A stretch of 64,000 bases of DNA from Platycnemis pennipes (taxonomy: Eukaryota; Arthropoda; Insecta; Odonata; Platycnemididae). Shown piece by piece: positions 40,201 to 52,200 of the stretch. The stretch is taken from NCBI GenBank assembly GCA_933228895.1, contig OW121852.1, positions 54,974,872-55,038,871 of the forward strand. Reading direction: 5' to 3'. Made by a program: the position numbers and the translations under genes. The notes below the pieces were generated by a model. It was not told the DNA's origin, did not search any database, and worked only from the letters and a program-made list of their open reading frames with translations. Positions within the stretch are counted from its first letter, which is position 1. Each line of letters opens with the position of its first letter.

Positions 40201-43200
40201 GCTTTCTGCTGAATTGTGAGGGATCAGGGCTCAACTCACATTCCACCCTGATGATTTCTTTCCCCATGGAATTCTGGCATTACAAAGCTTTGTTTGATAA
40301 ACATGGATATTCACCGTAAATAAAAAGGAAAACAAAGTTTTCCTTTTTATTTACGATAAAATGAACTTCCACAAAGTTGAGCCTGAGACGATGGATATAA
40401 TGGATATTCACTGCGCCATTAGAAATTTATATTTTTTAATTTTAGAGATGATGAACTTACATAATAATTTATTATATATCCAGCAATAAATTTAACAAAT
40501 TTTAAATGTTCGTATTTGATAAATGATTTTTTCTAAAGTATTATTTTATTTTGCTACATATATTTTTAAGCACTTCATTTGTAATAACTGTAAATTAAGA
40601 CCAATTATTTTTTAACAATTCAATGGTAATTGGGGAAGAATCCCACCCATTCACAGCTCAGGGGATGTTTCAGAAATAAAAGGAGATTCTGTTTCTTAAT
40701 TACTCAATAACACTATGAACAATAGCTTTGAAGCAACATATAAATGATTCAATTATGTATTTGAATATTGATCTCTAAAGGTACACATAATTTTGAACGA
40801 TCAACACAGAGTAATAGAAGGCTCCATGATAAAAAGATCATGTACCTACCTGCTGCAATACTTTTCGAGCTAAAAAAGCTCATCATAACGAGAATCACAA
40901 TTCCATGAGGAAAAATTTATACTCAATAGTCTTCAAATTTAAAGTACCATTAATCCATTCAAACAAGGTGCCACAAATATTAAATTTATAGCCATAGTGA
41001 TGAGCATAGAGAGAGGCTGGGAAAAAAATTGATTGGAAGTTCAAAGTTGGCAAAGCTTTAATTTTGCTTAAAGAACCAGGTATTATAATACACACATGTG
41101 AAAAACATGAGCCCACATTTAATAGCAGCATGTTGTAAATATTAGTATGCATTTATGAAACAGTAGAAAATAATAACTTACATAAAATAATGAATAATAA
41201 ATAATTTACCTCATGGATGCAAAGGAAGCTGCTGAGTCAGGACGTTTATCTCTTGCTCCACCCAACCTTGAGGGTAATGAACTAGACCCAGATGTTGGTC
41301 CCACACTGCTCCCACCACGTAGCAGAGATGACGCTAGGCTGCTGTAATCTCCACCTATTAAAAAAGATTTATTTAGAAATACCATTTGGAATGTAACAAT
41401 CACCCAGATGATTTGATGGCCATGATGACCTAGATTTAAAAAGAACTTATTGTGATACAACAGCTATTTCAATAAAATTGTTATACATGGCAAATCAGAT
41501 TGTTTTTCAATGTGGACATAACATCAGATGAAAGAAAACGTCCTCTAAGGCAGGATCCCTTCCACCACTTCCACGGTCTCTTTTTGTCTGCTGAAACAAA
41601 TGCGATATGTTATTCCAAATGGCTTCCGTGAAATGTCACGAAGAACGTGAATATACTGATCATAAAAATTAAGACCAACCAAGGGAAACCTTAAAGGCTA
41701 GTAATAAAGATGATACAATTTTGATTTTTCATTTATGGTTTAAATTTTTGACAAAACTAATCAAAATTATGGAATGAACATTAGAAAATGGAACGAGAAT
41801 TATAAACGAGTAGCTTGGTCAGTTGTGCATTTGGGAAAATGGTCAGAAATTCGAGGCTTTTCACATTTTTTGGAGCAGGTACGGTGCTTTTTGATTTATT
41901 AGTTAGTTGGTAATTTAAGTAGAGATATGAATTACTACAAAAATTTCCCCTTCTTTCGGGATTTGTGCTCAGACTCTCCGGATGGAAATACTTCCGCCAC
42001 CACACCAACCTGATTCCTAGAAAATTCTTGACCATACGTTTAATGGCGATTAATTACACCAACCTCGGTAAGACGATACTTCACTATCGCGAGGGTTTTC
42101 TTGGGCACCGTGAGGTCTCGTTTTAAAGAGGTTGCACTGTAATTACATACAAATTTTGGCGGGACCTCGAAGTTATTACGAAAAATGGAGGTTTACGATA
42201 TGAAGAGGTTCACTAAGTAGAGGTTTTACTGTACTTGGTTGTTTACAAACAAATCTTACAAAGAACTTCTTTACAACAAATTTGATACTTAGGTCCCTTC
42301 AGATTCTTAATAAAGAGGTTTCACTGTTCATATTTCAACATTCAACTAATGACATGTATAAAACATGTGCTAACAAACTCCCTCATGATGAATACTCAAG
42401 TAAATACTGATATGTAGTAGAAACTGGAAGATATCGAAGGTAAAAAATATGCTTTTCTACAACAGAGGACAATCTGGACAAATGTTACAGAAGTCAACTT
42501 CATGAATAATTATTGAAATAATGAATATGACTAAACCATAGAGCAACAATGCAGTTCAACAGCAACCCAGTGCGGTTCACACTTCATCCATCCCAATTTT
42601 ATGCAATATTAGTAAATAAGGCTGACATTAAGATCAGGCTAAGGCAAGGCCGTAATGAGCAGGAGTGGGGGTGTCAGGGGGTTCAAACACCCCCCAAAAT
42701 TTGGGGACAAATATAGAGTAGGCATACTTCATATTTTGACCAATTAATCGATGGGGACCGCCCACAGCCCCGAATCATTGAACACGCTCTATATTTAATA
42801 TTTTTGGGGGGGGTAAAAAAAATTTTCTGGCTATGGCCTTGGGCTAAGGCTCAAGTTTGCCTAATCTATATGCATTCCTTTCCATCCTACAGCATTTCCC
42901 TTCCAACCCTATTCACCTCTCCTTCTGGTCTGAAGAGCCTTAAGAGTGGGACAGACTTTAAACTCCACTAATGACTTCATTTTCATTTTCTTAATCATCA
43001 CCAATTACTATTTACTAGGGTTCACATAAGAAATTGTTTAGGAGGTCTTAGAAAACTCGACTGAATCCCCCATTTTCCTGCAATTAAGCTACAACAAACA
43101 AATAAAAACAAATCTCCATGAAAGAAACACTGACTCAAAGAAGCAAAATGAAACCAGGCAAGTCACATGAGTCTTTCCAGATACAATGTGATGTATTGCA

Positions 43201-46200
43201 CACTCCTATCCACATGAGATGAATATTATAGCTTTTTTTATCTTCTAGAAACTCAAACATGTATTAAAAGAATTTGTCCCACACAGCTTAGAAGTTATAG
43301 TTAATATGCCAAAAGGGCAAGGGCCTAGCCACATTGAAACTGGTTCTTATTAGATCACCGAAGTTAAGCAACGTTGGGCCCAAACAGAGGTTGGATAGGT
43401 GAACCTCCTCCATACTGTGGTGCTCTTGTCCCGTCTGTAAATGATGAGCACGTTAAACGTGGCTTGGCACAATGGATCTAAAGAGGTCTAAGAGCCAGGG
43501 GGGCTCCAGAAGGCCCCCATCCACCCCTCCACCCACCATATGACAAAAGGGCAAGGGCCTAGCCACATTGAAACTGGTTCTTATTAGATCACTGAAGTTA
43601 AGCAACGTTGGGCCCAAACAGAGGTTGGATAGGTGAACCTCCTCCATACCTCTACTGTGGTGCTCTTGTCCCGTCTGTAAATGATGAGCACGTTAAACGT
43701 GGCTTGGCACAATGGATCTAAAGAGGTCTAAGAGCCAGGGGGGCTCCAGAAGGCCCCCATCCACCCCTCCAATTAACATTTTTTTAAATACACCACAATA
43801 GTTACCATCTTCTCCATCTGGACCTCCATCACCAGCACCACCTTCTAGCGGTAGACCTCCAAGGAATTTCCCAGCAGCGTAGAGGTACAGAGTAAAGCTA
43901 GCAGAAGCACCAGGGGCTATGGGAAGTTGTGAAGCTACATTCTCCTTGCTCCAGCGGAACATTTTGCCTTCATCCTCATCTGAGTCACTTGATGGGATTT
44001 CTCCTCCCCATACACCCTCGATTCCAGCCATAGTAACATTCAACATCTCTATTGGCACACGTCCGGAATTGGTTATTGTGATTGTACACTCTTGGCTGAA
44101 ATCAAACACAAACCTATCAATTGTGCGCCATTCATATTCTTAGCCAAAATTAGGGAGAAACACAGAAAATTGATTTAACACAAACATAAGGAGGAGATAG
44201 TAAAAACAGCATGCTTTTCAATAAATAAGTAAATTAATAAATATTTTTTACCATTACTAATCGATTAATTAAATATACTAATACACTTTCAAAGACTTTT
44301 AAAGGATCACATTTCTTTTCCACTGCTTTCGAATACATAAACTTAGACATAGCATCATATTGCAGGCATTACTCTGGCTTCAAATTACAGTAAGTCCTCG
44401 ACTTACGCAGATCCGAGTTATACGAATCTGGAGTTACATGGATGTTCAGTTAGGCCGGTGTTAAGGTCTGCACGAAGAGGCGCAGGATGCGGGAGCGTAA
44501 TTCCCACGGGACAAAATCTCTCGGCAGGATACCAGTATGCACAAACCGACGCGAATCCCGCCTGGCAAAATTCGGACCCGCCGCGAATATTATATAGCTC
44601 ACAGCATGCCGCGTTTCCCTTATCCCGCGACAAGTCTAGCGCAAAATTACTGTGAGAAATGTCGACAGGAGAGTTCATTGTAGCGATTAAGAAGTGTTCG
44701 TTACTCATTCCGAAAATAAAGAAATTAATTGGGTCAAATACTTGTATATAAGCACGCTTTTGAACTTTTACTTTTTTTACTTTTTCACTTTTTTTAAATT
44801 AGAAAGTATTGCTTGCTAATATTACTTTCTCGGTATTCGTCTTCTACGAATGCGATTATAAAGAGAGCTTCATCTTTGTCAGATGACATATCCATAGTCT
44901 TAACATTGAAGTGCAAGTACTGATGCCCGCACGTGCCCTGAAGTGCCGCGAATGTATCGCTTCGGTCTGAGGGACAATAAGTTTGCCCCCTTGGCGAATT
45001 TCACTTCCCCGTCCCACGCTGGTGTGTTCAGATCACAGATGTTCAGACCTTATGTTTGCATTTTCTCCACTTTTCTGTTGTCGCGACAGATACACCGGTG
45101 ATGACCCACAACTCGTTGTCAAATGCGCAAGAGTTTGAACCAAACTACAGGCGTTCGGGATGCTCACTCTAGTTGAGGTCATTACATAGTTTGATAGGTG
45201 ATGATTTGATCATGGTGATGGCGAAAAAGTCTAATGTGATTACCTTTTTCCTTTTCGTTGTCTTCGCTGAACCCTTTCTAGGCGTCTTGCAACACCGCTG
45301 AATTAAAATTGTTTTTACTTTTAAGTCTATAAGTCCGTGGACTTCACATACAATAATGCCTCCCTGCGAGACATCATATATATAAATAATTGCACGTCAA
45401 ACATTAATACACAGCAACCGCAATCGATACAAATTCACACCAGTAGGTGAGAGAAAACAGACTGGACTTTACAAATAGACAGCGCCATAAGCAGCATCAC
45501 ATCTGGCAGTCCTCGGTATGAGGAGCGTACGTTGACTATTTGGTTTGTCGCACCTTAAACATAACATGCAGCACTTTTAAATCCGTCGCTGATTGAAAGC
45601 TTGGCTGGCTCCATAAGAATCTATGTGTTTGATCTTTTACTAGCTGTTGCAACCATAGAAACCCGAAGAAAACGTAAGCCTGTCACCGGTCTTACATTGT
45701 ATCAACATCTCTTTTTGGTGTAGTTTGACCATCCCACGTAAGTCGACATGTAGTTAACTATCTATTCCACAGATGACGTCTGTTATCCATCACAAAAAAA
45801 AGAACATGTTTTGAGAAATTATACTTATTTCAGATTTAAATATCCAATAAAATAAAGATTGGATTTGTGTTACTCTCAGAATTGTCGTATTATGGTGATT
45901 TAACGGCCTCTCAACAGATGGCATTTTGTGTAATAGTCATCGATTGCCGCCAACCCCGGTATATGCAGCACCGCTAATGGTTCAAAAATGGATAGGTAAG
46001 TTGATACGTTTCGACTTACATGGAAATTTTTAGAACAAATTAACCGCGTAAGTCAAGGACTTACTGTACTAATCTCAGCTTTAGAAATATATTTTTCAAA
46101 TCAATGTTTTACCAAGTAAATGCATACAAAGAAATCCACGGAAACAGGAAATAATACTATTCAATTGGACCATTAAAATACTTTATTATCAACGAATTCA

Positions 46201-49200
46201 AGTTTTATGTTGTGAAAGGTATCCATAAATGAAAAACTGTAAACATTTTTCCACAGATTTAATAAACACACTACTTGCACCTCGCACCTGATGATGACTC
46301 TGCGAGTTTAAATGCGTAGCGTGTTTATTAAATCTGTGGAAAAGTTCTTAGAGTTTTTCATTTATAAAAAACATTGTTTGGATTCCAAATTATTGGGACC
46401 AAACTCAAGTTCAAAGTTAAAACTCAAAAGAGGCAATTACTTTGACTAAGATCAATATAGAACTGAGAGAACTTTCCAAATGTTCAATCACCATTTCATT
46501 TTAATTATTGAGTAAAGTTGGGCTACAGAATTGAAATTAGGGTTGGGGCTGGGATTCGAGATTCTATTGAATCTAAGGTTAAAATTATCAATGGATTAAA
46601 GATTTTAATACCAGTCGTGCAGATTCTATTAACCATTGGCAAGAATTACAGTAAGTCCTCGACTTACACGGATCTGAGTCACACGGATCCAGAGTTACGC
46701 AGATGTACAGTTAGGCCGGTGATGTGCTTGTAGGTCTCCGCATTTCGTTGCCATGACAGATTCAACCGCGTGATGACCCATGACTCATTGCCAAGCGTGC
46801 AAGAGTTGATGCCAAACTACGGGTGTTCGGAACGCCAACTCCAGTTTATGACATTACATAATTAGATACGTGATATTTGATCGTGAGATGGTGAAAAAGT
46901 CTGATGTCATCAGGCATCAATGTCTTTTTTCGGCATAGCTGGGACTTTTCCACATAAGTCGACGCGTAGTTAATTATCTACTCCATAGATGACGCCTGTT
47001 GTCCATCACAGCAAAAAAAGAAGGTTTGTGTAATTATACTTATTTTATATTTAAATATCCAGTGAAAGAAAGATTGGATTTGTGTTACTCTCGGCTAGGT
47101 CGTATTATGTTAACTTGACGGCCTCTCAAAAGATGGAGTTTTCTGTAATAGTCGCCGATTGCCACCGTGAAAGCGGCACCGCTAATGGTCCAAAAATGGA
47201 TAGGCAAGTTGTGGTTTTTCAACTTACATGGATGTCTACTTCTTTTTTTACTGTAACGGACAACAGGCGTTATCTAACACGGGAAAGTCCCAACTACACC
47301 GAAAAAAGACATTGATGCCTGATCACATCACACTTTTTCACCATCATGTGATCAAATATCACCTATCGAATTATATAATGTCTTAAACTAGAGTTGGCGT
47401 TCCGAATACCTGTAGTTTGGCGTCAACTCTTACACGCTTGGCAATGAGTCATGGGTCATCACGCGGTTGAATCTGTTGTGGCAACAAAAATGCTGAGAAA
47501 CGCAAGCATGTCACTGGCCTAACTGGACATCCGCGTAACTCTGGATCTGTGTAACTCGGATCCGTGTAATTCAAGGACTTACTGTTATTGCTTGATTTTA
47601 GCATTTAAATCATAAATACCGTGGTAGTAAATGTTTAAGCAGCATATTGTAAACTAATAAATCTTGCCCACATATGAATTCTTTGAAATTCCCCAATTTG
47701 AAAATTTTAACAAAAAAGTTCCTCCGCAATCTTCCAGCAACAGTATTTACAAAAAGAGCCTTCAGTACTGCTGGCAATTTGGTTGATAAAAAACAAAAAT
47801 CGATTAGATCCTAGCAGAGTGAAAATGCTGCATTTTCTACACAAAAACTTATTTTCTGTTTTCATTGAATTTTAAATTTTATTTAATAAAAATTAAACTT
47901 TGATTTACTTTTGAAATTACCCATTCTTTATATTTGCCCTCGAACATGTCCTTAATTTCAGTGAGTGGGGACTATATGACCATTATTCATTTATTATTAC
48001 TTTAAGAAATAAGATTCAGCTTTTATATGATTTAATTAGAGAATTCTAGAGAGGGGAAGCATTATTTAACAATTTACAGATTAAAGGAAGACTTCAATTT
48101 AATAAAATTGAGGAGAATTAGGATTTGGGATTTGGATTCGAAATTCGGATTCGAGATTTGGATTCGATAAAAAATCTGGATTCAGATTTGCTCAAATTTT
48201 GGATTCGCCCCATCACTAATTGAAATACGAGAAGAAAGAGTAAAAAACAACCTTTCTCCAGCATACAGAGAAGCAGATGCACTGGTGACCACTGAGTAGT
48301 CGGATGCCCCAGAAGCCCCACCTGGCCGCCTGGGATGGATACCTGATGATGCTGAGGAACCAGCAAGAGAGCTAAATGTTGCACTACGAGGAAGGGAGGT
48401 TGACACATTGGCCAATGGCAATGCAGGGACCACCTTGAGCACTATTCTCGGCAGCCTTGGGATACCAGGAATGGGCAGATCACGCAAACGACAATTTGAC
48501 TTAACCCCCAAGACGTGAGTTGAGTACCCTGTAAAAAATTAATATAAAAGCAATAGCAAAGGGCATAATTACAATAATTTTATTCGCCCTTAAACGATGC
48601 ACAAATATGTAGGTATAGGCCTAATCATGACAAAAAATAAATAAATGCAAAATTTTTGTTTTACAATAAATGAGCTGTACAATGCAATAAAAAGAGGTAT
48701 AACATCAAAGAAATTTGTGGCAAACTGTACATATATATTCAATAACATTCTTTACAATATTCAATGAATTCTAACTGCAAAAGGTTCAACAGTTTCATTT
48801 TCTCATGAGAAGGACCTTCAATACTCCTCTTTGAATTAATGAGAAAAATATGTGATAGATTTTTAGATATGGTTTCATATGAATTATAATCTACACTTTT
48901 ATCAAATAAAAGAATGTATTTTTAATATATGGCATCAAAATAAAAACACAAAGTTGACAAAGTTAAAATATTCAGAAATGAATTGGGACTGCTGCATGGT
49001 AAATATAATATACAGTAGAAAATTGATAATCCAGAATTATAAACAATGCAAAAGTTTAATGTGCCTCTGCAATGACAGCTATTTAGTCATTAAAAAAGCC
49101 ACCTTAAAGCAATGTCTAGCTTTGTGTAAATCCTATGGGTGCCATTCTATGAAATCACACTTTCTATCAGAAGAAGCATATCTTATTTCTTCTATGTGAA

Positions 49201-52200
49201 TACATTCGCTGTTGATGATGCAACACCATCATCAGCATTAGTCTTTCAACTCCACTACCAATCCTTCCCCCACATTCCTATGAGAGGGATGGAGATGGGG
49301 GAAAGTTTACATAGTATGCGCAGCACCCTGATCAATTATTGCTCACAATGTATCAATGGAATTCAGTGTTTATGAGTAATAACAGTGCCACCTAGAATTA
49401 CCAGCTTACAAAGCTGTGAACCTTTGTCGAAACCAGCGATTTTTAGTGTCTAGGGTCGATTGATAGTTGCTTTCTAATAGTATTGAGCGTAAGAATTTAT
49501 CAAGTACAAGAAATCTTAGTCTTATGAATAGTCTGATTTTTATTCTTTTCATTCAATGATGGTAATAGCAGTTGGCTTGAAGAGAAAGAATAAAACTCTC
49601 TCTCCAATAAAAAGTGAAGTTGCTGGTATTATTAGATTGTGGCCTAATTGCAACTTTGTAAGCACTATGCTGCAGGACATATGACCATATAAGACTTCAA
49701 TGTAAACAGAGAAATTCTGCAGGTTGTCACGGAGTCGGATTCCATGGCTGGAATTCATAAAAGGTGAAATTTACTTGTGACTGGCAGCAATGAACTGCAC
49801 AAGGTGGTTTGTGAGTTGTTCCGTCAGCACTGAAGTAAAGGTATCTCAAATGTTCTCTCGACAAGTGAAAGTCGTGAGAACACCCCCAGCTCCCTGCCAC
49901 AATGCAGTCTGTGGTGAAAGTAGGGAGATTACAACATAAAGAAGATGCATGGAAACGTAGCTCTTATATCCTCAGCCTAAAGAACCAGACCAATTTTAGA
50001 ATTACTTTTAGAGTATAAACATTTGTTCAATGGGCGTGTTGGGAAATGGAGTCATGCGAAAGTTTGACATTTTTGTGAGATTAAAATATGAAGTGATATT
50101 TTTTTCCATTTTAAGGTATTTTCATCTAAATTCTCCTATTTTTTTTCATAATTCGCCAGTTGATAATAAAATTTTTTATGCGTATTAAATTTTTTAAATG
50201 TTAAATAATTTGTATACAATATAAGTGAGTGTTTTTTTACATCACTTCCCACCTGATCACAGCATCTTACTCAATGAATTACTTCAGCTTTTCAGTCATA
50301 CGGCCCTCTAAACGAAAAGTGATCTAAACACTGGAAATATTGTAACACCGGAATACACTGGGTCCTACACATTCCAGATTATCAATTTTTTACTGTGCCA
50401 CATAAAACCTTCATTTGCATTGTTGATATCAGTGCTGTATATGTTCATTAAAATACATCACATAATTGCATGATATAAATTTTGAAATTAAATTTGTACA
50501 CCATAACAATAATACTGAACTGTACCTAATATATGAAGTTCTCCAATTTCTTTAGGAATTCCTTTTAGGCTAACTGGATGAGGACCTGACTCAGATGGAA
50601 GTGATAAAGATGATGGTACTGTCTCAAAAACAAGTTCATCTGTAAGCAACCTCTGCAAAAAGAAATTGGTGACAGTTAAAATTCGTTGCAAAGACTTACA
50701 TTGTCAAAGAATCAGGAAAGAGATAAAAATTAAGTTTCTTTTCAAATATTTCCACAGTACATTTTTCTAATAACTTTTTTATCAGGATCAGATAGCAGGA
50801 AAACATACAAAAGCTAGTAGGAAAATAAAATCTTTTTGCAACAGAGACTTTAATTTTAAATGCCAATCTTCATTCTGAGTCACAGTTTGCAAGCATATTG
50901 ATTGAGAATCACCCAAATTGTTGGGCATTTTTTTTCAATGATAGGTTATTTTTAAGAAATGAACCAGCAGAATAACTATCAAGTGCAAAATAATTTTTTT
51001 AAATGTACTCACCATATTTGAGACCTTCAATTCAAATGGCAGAGGATTGCTTACTTTCATTGCTACTTCACTAACTTCACCTTCCACCCATGAGAATTCT
51101 ATGCAAAAGAGAATAATAATGAAATATAAGTGAATAAACTATATGCAGTTGGCTCTTAGTCAGGTATTGATTGATATGACAATTTAACTATGATCAGATT
51201 AGCATCAAGCTAAGAACACCATATGTACACATTTACAACTTTGGAGAATGGGACAAATAAAGATGTACTAAGAATGGTACTGATGACAGTAAATATTTAC
51301 CCTCTTAGTGCTAACCTTCTTCCTGTGGCACTAATGAGAAATGTGGAGGGTAATTTAATAAAATGAACCCTATTTGGAAAAAAAATTATGAAGCTATTTT
51401 TATATATAACCATATACTTTTTTTTACATTATTTGAGTTGAACTAATTAATAACGACACCATTTTTTAACATTGACTGAATATTAATTTAGTACCATAAA
51501 GTAAAACAATATTTTTATTAGACTTGAGCCGATACCAATACTGAGTATCGGGTATTGACTATTTTCCCGATACTTCGATACTTTCGAGTATTCGTATTAT
51601 TTTGGATACTTTTATTCAAAAGTATTCGTTCGGTGAAAATCATCTGCAAAAATTTATTTTCAAATCCCTCTTTCTTCAACTGACTCACCAATGTGTCACA
51701 TATTTGTTTAATTACCTGCGATATTTGTGACATTAAAAGTGAGACAAGTGCTTAGCATTAGCTATGGGAAAGCCTGAGGGTAAAAGCTCAACCAGGGTGG
51801 CTACTGATAACCAATTTTCAAATTCCCTGACTTTTCCCTGATTTTTCTCTGATGGCTTTACCAATTTCCCTGACCGATCGCCAAAAGGTCTCCTAGTATC
51901 GAAATATTTTATTTCTGCTGAATTAAATTTTCTTCAAAACTCAGATAATGTTAAAAGCTGAAATCAATACATTAAAAGTTATAAGAATGAAAAAATATAT
52001 TGAATCTCCGCCCTACTATAAATATAGTAAACCTTCACAACGTAAGCCCTCACACAAATTGTACACACTTTTAATACATTGTAAAGATATTTTTTATGCA
52101 TTTGAAATTTAAAACCAGAATTAAAATTTTAAATTTTACCAAACTGCCGTTTATCGTATTTCCGTGGCCGTGTATGTTTCCTTCGGTAAAATAAGAAATT

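Noticed and set aside
43322..43433. Functional 5S rRNA gene.
   Set aside because: Many differences from conserved 5S positions, no closing 3' half of helix I, and an attached unrelated body in two tandem copies.
44096..44140. Use of the upstream AG at 44139-44140 as the acceptor of exon 5.
   Set aside because: It shifts the frame relative to exon 4. The acceptor TTTGATTTCAG keeps the phase and the conserved alignment.
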